A DNA stretch of 64,000 nt from Bromus sterilis (taxonomy: Eukaryota > Streptophyta > Magnoliopsida > Poales > Poaceae). The stretch is from assembly GCA_950022295.1 (NCBI GenBank), contig OX465598.1:336549324-336613323 (forward strand), written 5' to 3'. The translations under genes and the position numbers were made by a program. This document shows, piece by piece, positions 55,286 to 64,000 of the stretch; within the stretch, counting starts at the first letter, position 1; every line of letters starts with the position of its first letter. The notes under the pieces were generated by a model. That model searched no databases. It was not told the origin of the DNA and saw only the letters and a program-made list of their open reading frames with translations.

Positions 55286-56188
55286 TGATAAGTCAAAAAC
55301 ATATCTATAATTTTTGCTTGCTCCATGCCTCTTTTGTGTGATATTGCTATGATATTGATGAACTTCCATACACTTTTGATCATATTTGTACTAACCTATT
55401 AACTCAGTGCACCCTAGTGCCAGTTCCTGTTTTCTGCTGTTTTTCTATTTCAGGTTTCCCCCATATTAAAAGTGCTCCAAAAATTCGGGAAAAATCCAAT
55501 AAAAAATCAGCGTAGAAGAAGCTTTGGGAATCACCGAGGGGGGCCAGAGGGGACCCACCAGGGCCCCAGGCGCCCTCCCGACGCGCCCTAGGGTGGGGCC
55601 GCTCCAGGGGCCGCCTGGACCCCTGGTGCCCCCCCTGGCTGCACCCCTTCGTCTATTTAATCCTTGTGACGTGAAACCCCCGTGACGGGAACCCTTTTTC
55701 GCGATCTCTCCTCTGTTCCGCCGCCGCTGCGCTTCCAATATCGGGAGCACCAGAAGACCTCTTCCCGGCACCCTGCCGGAGGGAGGAACCACCTTCGGGA
55801 GCTTCTCCACCACCATGGATGCTTCCCGGATGAACCGTGATTAGTCCACATTGGACCATGGGTCTATGATTAGTAGCTATGTGATGTTCTCCTCCCCTCT
55901 TTGTTCTTCATGGATTAGACCTCGTGAGCTGCCCTACATGATCGAGGCACATATGTAATATTTCTGTTGTTGCTATGTTGAGTTTGCTGGGATCCGATGG
56001 ATTATGAGATTATGTTCAGAATGTGTTTGAGTAATATATCTGATTCTCCTCTTTTATATTTATGTTCTAGATTAATTCTTACATGTTCTTCGTTGCTGTT
56101 TATTGCTTTGGCCAAGTAGTAGGTAGTGACTCCAAGAGGGAGCGTTATGCATGATTGTGGGTTCATGCCCCCCGATGACTAGCTTGAG
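55286..56188 (+). repeat. LTR X, 3'-truncated
   Basis: TGATAAGTCAAAAACATATC at 55286, homologous to 17656 onward, ending near 56188 (GACTAGCTTGAG) where an LTR Z begins. Inserted in the Tekay-like pol. GAGTG(A/T)CAGAA is shared at the junction, so the breakpoint is ambiguous by about 10 bp. Confidence 0.82.
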
Positions 56189-56972
56189 TGTCAGAACCCT
56201 CTGTTAGGTAATATGCTAGGATCAAAGTCACCTTGCATTCATCAAAGAAATTCAAATGAAATTCAAATTCAAACTCAAATGGGAGAGAGAACACCCCCAG
56301 ATGAATTAATTCAAATGGCCAGAAATAAAGTTGCTCCAAAAATTCCTTTTGCATTTTTGAAAAGTCTTATAAATGAGTGTGATCACATATCAAGTGATGT
56401 GGGACCAACCCCATGCTCATGGATTTTTCAAATATTCAAATAGGACCTTGGAATTAATCAAAAACCCCTATTTGCATTGAGATTCAAATATTTGGAATTT
56501 CAAAAATGTTCAAAAGTTGGGAATGACTAGCTACTGGTCATGTAAGTCCATATATAAATTTTGAGCATTTATAAAAATGCCTAGCTATTTTATTTCAATA
56601 GGCAAAACAAATTACAGAAAAGAAAATCAGAAAGGAAAGATTAAACAGAAAAGAAAACAGAAAACCTTACCTGTCGCCTGGGCGAAGCCAGCCCATCCGG
56701 CCCAGCCGGCCCAAAAGGGCACAGGGGTCTTCTTCCCCGACCCCGCGCCTCCAAGCCGCTCGGTGGAATGCCACCGAGCTAGCCGCGCACGTCGACGCTT
56801 CCCCAGCCTCCACCTGCCCCTCTGGAGCCTCCTAGACGCGCCTCGTAGCTCCTGGAGACGCCGTGCGCCCATTCCCCCCCCCCCTCCAAGATAGCTCTCG
56901 CTCTCTCTCTCTCGCCAAGCTCGACGGCGACCCGAGCGCCGCCGTCGCCATGACGTGAAGCACGCGTGGCCA
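56189..56972 (+). repeat. LTR Z, first 784 bp only
   Basis: Starts TGTCAGAACCCTCTGTTAGG, homologous to the start of the complete LTR at 56973. It stops at GCGTGGCCA where the complete copy begins, so a Z element inserted into an older Z LTR. Confidence 0.8.
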
Positions 56973-58131
56973 TGTCAGATCCCTCTGTTAGGTATGTGCT
57001 AGGGTTAGCTAGTACCTTTGCATCATGTCAAATTTCAAAAGAAATCTTGGAAATCAAATTCAAAATCAAAATGGGAGAAGGAACACCCCCCAGATGAATT
57101 AATTCAAAAGGCCAGATAAAAATAATTTCCAAAAATTCATGTTAGAATTTTGAAAAGTCTTATAAATGAGTGTGATCACATATCAAGTGATGTGGGACCC
57201 ACCCCATGCTCATAGATTTTTCAAATATTCAAACAGTACCTTGGAAATAAAGAAATCCCCCTATTTGATTTAAAATTCAAATCATTTGAATTTTAAAAAT
57301 GTTGAAAGTTTATGAGTGGCTAGTCCATATTATTATGAGGCCATGTAAAAGTTTTCAGCATTTAATAAAATGGTTTGGTATTTTTTTATCAGAACCAAAA
57401 CAAATTGCAGAAAACAGAAAGGAAAGATTAAACAGAGTAAAAGGAAAGGAAGGCTTACCTTCAAAGTGGCCCAACTAGTTCCCCAGCCGGCCCAGCCCAC
57501 CTCCCCACCTTGTCGTCTTCCCCCGCCAGCACGCAGGGAGCTGCGTGGCGACCATGCCGTGGCCGCCGACGAGCCCCCTGGCCACCTCCTGCTTTCCCTC
57601 GCCACCTCCTCGCGTCTGGAGGCTTCGCGCAGCCGTTCTGATCCTTTTCCCCCTCTCCTCATCGTCTTCCTCCTCCTCCTACGCCCGAATTCATCGACGT
57701 CCGAGGACTCGCCGGAACCCGCCGCCGTGGAAGACGCGGCCACCGTGTGCTAGGGACCAGAAGGACCTGTCCATCAGTTTCGCCACCCTCGACTACGTCT
57801 CACTGCAAGGAATCAAGATCCCGGAGCCCTTCTAACCGTCGGAATCGTCACCGAGAGCTCGCCGGATCCGCTGCTTATCGCCGTTCAATACTCCGTCCAT
57901 GTTCCCTCACCGGCTCCGTCGACTGCTTCGTCGAGTTCCCTGTAGCCTGGTGAGCGTTTCCCCTCAAGCCACGACTTCTTTCTCCTCCTCTAGCTCGAAC
58001 TGCCATGGACGCCGGAGTACCGAGCCGCCGTGCTCGTCGTCGTCGAGCAACCGTTAACCCATCGACCCCGACACCTTGCCCATTACGTTCCCTGTGCTCC
58101 TCTGCGTCGTTTGCCGCCACGGTTGTTTCAA

Positions 58132-60333
58132 ATGGAGCTTCACAGCCAGTTCCACCTCAGGCCAGTAGCTCCGCCGCCGCAAGGGCTCGTCGCCGACGAC
58201 GATGCCGTGCCCCCCAGGCCTTGTTCTTGGTCCAGTTCGAAGCGCGATGCTCAGGGCTCCAAAGTGATGGTCTTGGCGCATCAAGAGGACCACGGGAGAC
58301 CTCTCCCCGTGCAGCTCCGCCGTGCTGGATGGTCGCCGGCGTTGAGCCGCCGGCGAGATGACGTGGCCAGGCGGTTAGCGCTAATTAACCACCCCACAGA
58401 GTCACTTACAGGTGGGTCCAGGGCCCCCTCTAATCACTCTGTTAATTTAATTAAAACGGTTTAACCACTGCAGAGGCTGACCAGTGGGACCCCTTGTCAG
58501 TTTGACTCGGGTCAAACCCCCTGATGTCATGCTGATGTAATAATGACGCAGTAAACCTTTTCCAGAGATTTAATAAGTTAAAGAAAATCCAGAAAATACC
58601 CCAAACTTTGGAAATTCATAGAAAATTCATATTAACTCCAAATTGGACAAATAATATATGAAAAATGATCAGGAGAAAATTATCTTTCCAAATATGCAAC
58701 TTTCAACTCTGTTTGAGTTGAATTTAAAATGTGATCAGTAGCATTTTCTATTTGATTTAAATGGAATTAAATCAAATTCAAACCAAATATTTTTGCAACT
58801 TGAACCATGGCAACATGCTACATTTCAATCACAGATCAGAGGCATATCATACACATTTGAAGATAGTTCAAAATGATCAAACTATATCACATATAACTTG
58901 GCTACTTTGAATTCAAATGTGGAGTTTGAATTTGCATTTCAAATGCAATATATTCCACTTAAATGGAATTGCCTCACACATCAAAACTTATACTCCAAGC
59001 TTTAACGTTCAATCATGTGCTTGAGCATTGCATTCATATTGATTGCTACTTTGTGCTTTGTTTGTCGAGTAGAGGTTGAACCGGAACAAGAGGTCACCCC
59101 CTTCGCTGAAGATCCAGAACCCGAATCTCGTCAGCAAGGCAAGCAAACCCCCATTGATCATGTCGATAAAATCGCACTTCCCTCTCATGTCTCGCTTATG
59201 CATTGTATAGGATGATCACCATGTTATGATTCTACCGCATAGATGAACCCATTCCTTTGCATGACCTATCATTTTGTCACAGTAGTAAGCAAACCACAAT
59301 CCTAGCAACTGTAGGAGTTGTTTGATATCATGTGGCCCCTGCAATGTTACTGCTTATTGCATGCTTAAGTATGATACCATATTGTACTGTGATGTGAGTC
59401 GGGATGGGAATGATCACGTTGATGATGGTAGAAAAGTGTTGGTGAATCGACCCTAATACAAGGTGAACGATGAGAGGCTGTGTAGGAGTACACGGTGGGT
59501 TGTCTCGTTGAACACCGCCCTAAGTCCGAGTTCTTGTGTGGTGATCCAAGATGAAGAGTACAACCACACATTGGGCTCACTGACCCCTCTCAACCTATTA
59601 ACTCATCCCTTTCGATGTCCAGATGTCGCAGTAGTTCGGAGTTCTGGTAGGCTTGTGGCCTGGATGCTAAGTGAGAGAACGGCTCAACCGAGACCGGCTT
59701 ATGCACCACGCACACATCACTTGGGTCCACTTCGGTAAACCGGCCGGGTTCACGATTGTGGTAACCAACCCAAGTAGGCGGCTTTCGCGGACTAGATCGG
59801 CTATGAGGTAACAGTTGTGGTGAGCATCCTCGCTGGCACCCCTTGAATGGTGTCGAGATCAAAGGCGGTAAATGATGATCATGTGTGTGTAGCGGTACAC
59901 CCTTGCAAGGTTAACAAAACTATTCGAATAGCCGCGTCCGCGGTTATGGACTGCTTGGAAAGCTTAGCTTGATTATTAGATAACTTGAACCGGATACTTC
60001 TAAAACACACCAAGATAAGTGTGAGTGCTATGGCGTGCTTTCTCGTGGGGAAGTCGAGGAAGGCACCATAGTGGTGTATTGATTGGTGAAAGTAGTGGAC
60101 TCGTGTACGCTTCTTACCTCAAGTCTGGTACTCGTAGTTCAGGATTAGCCAAGTCAAAGCTGGCATTTCTGCAAGTGAACCCCACCTCCCTTTACCTTGA
60201 TACCTGTGCATGAGTAGTATAGTTCCTATGTAAGTCTTGCTGAGTACGCCTTTGTACTCACGTTTGCTTAATCTATGTTTTAGATGACGCCACTGACCCC
60301 GAAGGTGGCTTCTTCATCGAGCTGGACGACTGA
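58132..60333 (+). CDS. Predicted three-exon mini-gene inside LTR Z
   Basis: Inferred exons: A 58132-58411 (in-frame ATG at 58132, MELHSQFHLRPVAPPPQG; frame open back to 57994), donor CTTACAG|GTGGGTCC; B 59073-59138, after TTTGTCGAGTAG, reading EVEPEQEVTPFAEDPEPESR, donor AAG|GCAAGC; C 60284-60333, after TACTCACGTTTGCTTAAT...TTTTAG, reading DATDPEGGFFIELDD then TGA. Introns are 661 nt (GT-AG) and 1,145 nt (GC-AG), all phase 1; the total of 396 nt is 132 codons. Exon A is basic and proline-rich, B and C strongly acidic. AATAAA lies 182 bp downstream. Fragment (a) keeps exon C with a synonymous-like change pattern. No transcript was available to me; function is unknown. Confidence 0.45.
59899..60062 (+). 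promoter_or_regulatory. Conserved LTR Z block, copy (c)
   Basis: CACCCTTGCAAGGTTAA, CTATTCGAATAGCCGCGTCC (59920-59943) and hairpin CTTTCTCG/CGAGGAAG (60038-60062), inside predicted intron B. Confidence 0.55.
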
Positions 60334-60514
60334 AGTTAAGCTAGTCTAGTCCCAGTCAGCAGACTGGTTCCCTTGTGGAGGGCTTTGTGTTTGAATAAGG
60401 CTTCTTAAGCCATTTGTTAAACTTGTCTGTACTCAGACATAATTTGCTTCCGTTCTGTGTTGTAATGTTGGATCACTCGTAAGTGATCTCTGTGTGTACT
60501 CTATAAGAGTTATA

Positions 60515-60520
60515 AATAAA
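60515..60520 (+). terminator. Poly(A) signal of LTR Z
   Basis: AATAAA in GTTATAAATAAAATG, conserved as AATAAA in fragments (a) at 49677 and (b) at 52216, about 540 bp before the LTR end. It would mark the end of R for both the genomic RNA and any mini-gene transcript. Confidence 0.6.
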
Positions 60521-61065
60521 ATGTACACTTTGTAGAGAATTGCAATGGTACCTGCTGTTCATACAAGGCATGTGTGCTGCGTGTATGTTTATAACATGCA
60601 TGTATTTGTATGGGTTTTCGAGACCTTAGTTGTGTTCTGGCTGGCGGTCTTTCATACACCAAGTGGCCCTTAGATGTGCGCAGCTTGGGGCATCGCGATG
60701 CGATTGTCCGAGACTCCGTCTCGTGCACCCTTTGTGGTATGATCGAGCCCGCCCTAGACCCCGACTAAGTGATCGGGCTGGAGTAAGTCTATGTAAGAGT
60801 TTTGAGATAGTCGATAGTATGGTTGAGGCGACTTGTCTTTGAATATGGGAGTTCACCACCCATATCAGTAGACTTGTGTGCGTACGATGAGGACCCATTT
60901 CAGTTGATCATCCGTCCTGGATGGGATGCCCCTCACGTATGATGCTTTCCGAGAATGTTCAGTGCTTGGCCTTGTCTGCTTAGACAAGTGGGTACGGTTC
61001 TCGGCTCTCCATATGACTATGTCTTAGCTGTACTTGCATACGCTAACCCCGGGTCCCGACAGACT

Positions 61066-61077
61066 TGGTATCAGAGC
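61066..61077 (+). other. Primer-binding site of element Z, initiator tRNA-Met
   Basis: TGGTATCAGAGC, 4 bp after the LTR end. Confidence 0.9.
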
Positions 61078-61481
61078 AGGACTGACTGTAGGACTAGTAG
61101 CCTTGGCCGAAGTGAGTCTAGCATTCTATAGTTATATAGTTACTCTGGGTAAATATGGGAACAACGTAAGGCTTCATTTTTCTCCTTACCCCCTCGTTCT
61201 GAGTTCTGAGTCACCTCATCTTGTTCTACGGGAAGATAGGACTAGGCTCTCCTCTGTCTGTTTAGCACATCTCGTTGATTGCTTCCTTATAGCCGTAGGA
61301 AAGTTGTGTCAGGTTTTCCTAGCATTGTTGAAATGCTGATTTCTTACACCGTGTTATGTAAGTGCTGTTTTTCATGATTGAAAGAAATTGTCATTTCTTA
61401 CAATTACAGCCGTTATGCTGTCCGAGTCATTCCAGGTTTATCTCATAATCTGATGCATTTGCAAACTCATTTTTGTTTCAG
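61078..61481 (+). other. Leader of element Z
   Basis: About 400 bp of noncoding leader. It ends TCATTTTTGTTTCAG at 61481, a strong pyrimidine-AG splice acceptor directly before the accessory ORF's ATG. Confidence 0.6.
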
Positions 61482-62261
61482 ATGGCAGATCTTCCCCCTC
61501 GGCAGATTGTTCGTTTGACCAGGTGCCTCGGTGTGCGTGGCCACCCCGCCACGTTGATCGAGATGATGTCCTACGTGGGATATCGATGGTACCCTGAGTA
61601 CACCATCGAGGAGCAGTTCCACGACTTCAACCAGACGCAGTTTCACTGCATTGTCCGGATCTACCCACACCACGTTGGAGTCACCCAGCCTATCCACTTT
61701 GGACATGGCATCGGCGTTACCGAGAACATGGCTGTGCAGGATGCTGCATACTCATGTATCACACTGCTGAGAGAGGAGCACACTTTGCTGAGAGAGACTT
61801 CATTCCGCTATATCCCTGCTGCACTTCCAGGAGAAGAGGGATATTACACCGGACTCTACTCAGATCACTCTGCAGAGGATCCAGCACTCCAGGTGACTGC
61901 TAGGTTTGCTAGTGATAGAGATCGTGATGCACGCGCTCTCCGTTTTGAGCTCCACGCCACTCGTGTTCGTCTGTACCGAGCCTTGACGCTCTTGGCACCC
62001 TTTGTGAGCGTGGGATCAGTGGAGTACGATGCGATCTATCCAGTGAGGACCCAGATGCCTTCTCGAGTTGCTTGGCCCGAGATTGGAGGAGTTTTTCCAC
62101 CCCGTGGTCCTTTGCTTCCACCCTACACTGGACCTAGGCCCCGTCCTTGCCCAAATGGATATCAGGGTCCACAAGCCTCCGTGTTTTCCGATGGTCACCT
62201 CCAGCTACCGGGATACGCGGGTAACTTTTATGAGGACTACTATGGAGATGGAGATGAGTGA
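61482..62261 (+). CDS. Accessory ORF between LTR and gag, dsRNA-binding-like pattern
   Basis: 259 aa from ATG at 61482 (MADLPPRQIVRLTRCLGVRG). Residues about 22-100 read like a double-stranded-RNA-binding fold: a PATLIEMM helix start, WYPEYTIEEQ, a FHCIVRIY strand, then FGHGIGVTENMAVQDAAYSC ITLL, close to the GxGxSKKxAKxxAAxxxL pattern of dsRBDs. The Lys residues that usually contact RNA are not conserved (TENMA where SKKEA is common), so binding is uncertain. The C-terminal third is proline-rich and ends in an acidic tail. It is intact. I recall similar unnamed ORFs throughout Triticeae Gypsy elements. Its own splice acceptor and position before gag suggest a subgenomic message. Confidence 0.65.
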   Translation: MADLPPRQIVRLTRCLGVRGHPATLIEMMSYVGYRWYPEYTIEEQFHDFNQTQFHCIVRIYPHHVGVTQPIHFGHGIGVTENMAVQDAAYSCITLLREEHTLLRETSFRYIPAALPGEEGYYTGLYSDHSAEDPALQVTARFASDRDRDARALRFELHATRVRLYRALTLLAPFVSVGSVEYDAIYPVRTQMPSRVAWPEIGGVFPPRGPLLPPYTGPRPRPCPNGYQGPQASVFSDGHLQLPGYAGNFYEDYYGDGDE

Positions 62262-62592
62262 GACCGCCTGTGGTCTTACTTAGTGAGGATGTAGTAGTAT
62301 CTTAGTGTATTGTAAGCAAGGTGTCTAAGTTCCAGAGGCTTAGATAAATAATGTATAGGAAGTCAGAGTGCCTCTGAAGGATGTATCATCTTCATCACGT
62401 TTGTATTAGCTTAGTGCTTGTACTAAAACGATGTATGGTTTGTATGACAGCTTGCGAATATATGGCTTGTATGCTTTATCACCATGTTGTCAAGATGATT
62501 ACTTCCTTTGCTCTGTAATCCTTCCAGTACTTCAATACCTTGATTAGACTCTTCAACTCAACTCTGTTTGACTTTGGTTTTTCACCTTCAGG
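62262..62592 (+). other. Spacer between accessory ORF and gag
   Basis: About 330 bp, AT-rich, no ORF. It ends TTTTTCACCTTCAGG just before the gag ATG; CTTCAG is a plausible 3' splice site. Confidence 0.5.
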
Positions 62593-64000
62593 ATGTCTCA
62601 AGGTACACGTGGCCAGGTTGGTCGTAACCAAGGTCGTGGGAACAACCAGGAGGAAGATAACCTTCCACCCCCACCCACGATGGCCCAAGTTCTGATGGAG
62701 GTCGAGAGGAACCGCCGTGACTCTCACCACCTGCTGGAAGTCATCGCACGCAACACCACTCAGCAGCGCAATGAGCTGGTGTCTCTAAACGACTTCATCC
62801 GGCTTCATCCCCCGGTATTCAGTTACTCCACCGAGCCCCTTGACGCCGATGACTGGCTTCGCAGCATCGAGAGGAAGCTCCAAGCAGGCCGTGTTGCAGA
62901 TGGCGACAAGGTTAATTATGCCACCTATCACCTCGAAGGTGCAGCAAGCTCTTGGTGGGAGAATTTTCTGAATATGCGTCCCGTTGGACCACCTGCATCT
63001 TGGGAGGAATTCTGTACGTCCTTCCGCGAGCACCACATCCCCAAAGGTCTCATGGACCGCAAACGTGAGGAATTCTGTAACCTCACCCAAGGCAGAAGAA
63101 CAATTGACGAGTTCAGTCGTGAGTTCAACCGACTTGCTCGTTATGCCACTGAAGAAGTCTCCACCGACTCCAAGAAACAAGAGAGGTTCCGTCGTGGCCT
63201 CAACAGTGGATTCCGTCGCGAGCTCAACCTTCATGACTTTGCCACATTCCAGGTCCTTGTCAACAAGGCCATCAAAGCAGAGGACATGAACACCCCCAAC
63301 GATTTCCGCAAACACCCCAGAGATGATAGTTCATCCAGTTCTGGCTCCCAGAAGCGCAAGATTTGGATCCCCAATAGCATGTTCCGCCAGAACAACCCAC
63401 CGAGGCCATCCTATACGGCGCCTCGTCCACCAACCCAGTTCCACCCAGCTCCACCAAACCACCCAGCTCCACGCACTGTTTTCGGAGCTTGCTACAAGTG
63501 TGGTCAGGCAGGCCACTACTCTCGCGAGTGTCCCCAGAACCAGCTCCAATCCCAGAATGCTCCACCACGTGCCGGAGGCAACAACAACCACAATGGCCGT
63601 GGCAAGCCACCCCAGAAGTTCTTCACCGCCAAACCCGCTCCTTCCGCCACTCGTGGACGTATGAACCAGGTTGCCGCCGAAGAGACTGACGACACCACTG
63701 ACGTCATTCTTGGTACGCTCCCAGTCAATTTTGTTCCTACTTCCGTTCTTTTCGACCCAGGAGCATCTCATTCATTCATGTCGGAAAGTTATGCACTTCG
63801 TCATGAGTTACCCTTTGTTGAATTGTCCACCCCGATGGTTGTTCAAACTCCAGGGTCAAGATGGCAAACTAATAGAGTGAGCCATGGTAATCAAATAGCA
63901 ATTGAGGGTTTAGTATTCCTTGCTTCACTCATAGCCCTCAAGTCTTCAGACATTGATGTCATCCTTGGCATGGATTGGCTATCAAGACAGAATGCCTACC
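62593..64000 (+). CDS. gag-pol: Gypsy gag-protease of element Z, partial (window end)
   Basis: ATG at 62593 (MSQGTRGQVGRNQGRG), then 469 codons open to the window edge with no stop. Gag domain: LDADDWLRSIERKLQ, YHLEGAASSWWENFLNM, FREHHIPKGLMDRKREEF, SREFNRLARYATEEV. A basic/proline linker precedes a CCHC knuckle (CYKCGQAGHYSRECP, about residues 300-315). Protease starts around residue 373 (VILGTLPVNFVPTSVLF) with FDPGASHSFMS: the usual D-T/S-G triad reads D-P-G. Later DVILGMDWLSRQN matches the protease end. Apart from that residue the frame looks intact; RT would follow beyond 64000. Confidence 0.88.
   Translation, partial: MSQGTRGQVGRNQGRGNNQEEDNLPPPPTMAQVLMEVERNRRDSHHLLEVIARNTTQQRNELVSLNDFIRLHPPVFSYSTEPLDADDWLRSIERKLQAGRVADGDKVNYATYHLEGAASSWWENFLNMRPVGPPASWEEFCTSFREHHIPKGLMDRKREEFCNLTQGRRTIDEFSREFNRLARYATEEVSTDSKKQERFRRGLNSGFRRELNLHDFATFQVLVNKAIKAEDMNTPNDFRKHPRDDSSSSSGSQKRKIWIPNSMFRQNNPPRPSYTAPRPPTQFHPAPPNHPAPRTVFGACYKCGQAGHYSRECPQNQLQSQNAPPRAGGNNNHNGRGKPPQKFFTAKPAPSATRGRMNQVAAEETDDTTDVILGTLPVNFVPTSVLFDPGASHSFMSESYALRHELPFVELSTPMVVQTPGSRWQTNRVSHGNQIAIEGLVFLASLIALKSSDIDVILGMDWLSRQNAY

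Larger units (their letters stand above)
56973..61061 (+). repeat. Complete 5' LTR of element Z, 4,089 bp
   Basis: TGTCAGATCCCTCTG to GGTCCCGACA (TGTC...GACA termini), immediately followed by the PBS. It contains a GC-rich island (57470-58380), the predicted mini-gene, the conserved motif and hairpin, and AATAAA at 60515. Fragments (a) and (b) are shorter relatives. Confidence 0.88.
56973..64000 (+). mobile_element. Gypsy element Z (Tekay-like), best-preserved element
   Basis: Complete 5' LTR (56973-61061), initiator-Met PBS (61066-61077), leader, 259-aa accessory ORF (61482-62261), then gag-protease from 62593, open to the window end. pol and the 3' LTR must lie beyond 64000. Confidence 0.85.

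Noticed and set aside
1..64000. CRISPR arrays, rRNA, bacterial operons or phage
   Set aside because: None seen. Repeats are dispersed transposon copies, and all recognisable proteins are from plant transposable elements.

Overview
This window is plant nuclear DNA, most likely from a Triticeae grass (wheat, Aegilops, barley or rye group). The evidence is wall-to-wall nested LTR retrotransposons, very long (>4 kb) Gypsy LTRs, Copia LTRs beginning TGTTGGAWATRTBCYCTAGAGGCAA, tRNA-Asp and initiator-tRNA-Met primer-binding sites, a Pol III SINE, a MITE and a LINE ORF1. I found no convincing host gene. All family names here are from memory and unverified; lineages (Athila-like, Tekay-like, Copia) rest on domains and motifs I can read.

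Layout. 1-5851: internal region of a minus-strand Athila-like Gypsy element (decayed pol plus a downstream coiled-coil ORF). 5852-12572: a patchwork of a Copia-type LTR, an inverted fragment of Gypsy LTR 'Y', a gag-protease tail with its noncoding region, an Angela-type LTR and a 5'-truncated Gypsy LTR. 12573-15675: internal part of a pol-less Gypsy derivative that carries an acidic ORF with two hydrophobic segments in the gag position. 15676-20002: a gag-only Copia element (minus) interrupted by solo LTR Y, which holds solo LTR X, which holds a SINE; perfect target-site duplications document the last three insertions. 20003-27761: a Copia element (minus) with one 1,288-codon frame broken by eight in-frame stops, arranged LTR-internal-LTR-partial internal. 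27762-29152: remnants of a Copia leader and of a DNA transposon. 29153-30451: the only stretch I cannot tie to a transposon. 30452-33999: a MITE and a frameshifted LINE ORF1. 34000-42055: a gag-protease-only Gypsy element whose 3' LTR abuts an inverted LTR of the same family. 42159-48438: a Gypsy element 'W' with a 4.24-kb LTR. 48439-56972: LTR fragments of family 'Z', a decayed minus-strand Tekay-like pol, and a partial LTR X. 56973-64000: the best-preserved element, 'Z', with a complete 4,089-bp LTR, PBS, a 259-aa accessory ORF and gag-protease running off the window end.

The most interesting signal is inside the long LTRs of W and Z. Both carry what looks like a small spliced gene: exons joined by phase-1 introns, a shared GT donor context, a shared GC-type donor (AG|GCAAGC), a shared branch-point-like block (TACTCACSTTTGCTTWAT), and an acidic C-terminal exon. 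The predicted second intron also holds two blocks conserved between the otherwise diverged families: an ATTCGAAT-centred motif and an 8-bp-stem hairpin. The accessory ORF of Z has a sequence pattern suggestive of a double-stranded-RNA-binding fold. Both are inferences from reading the sequence and need alignment and expression data.
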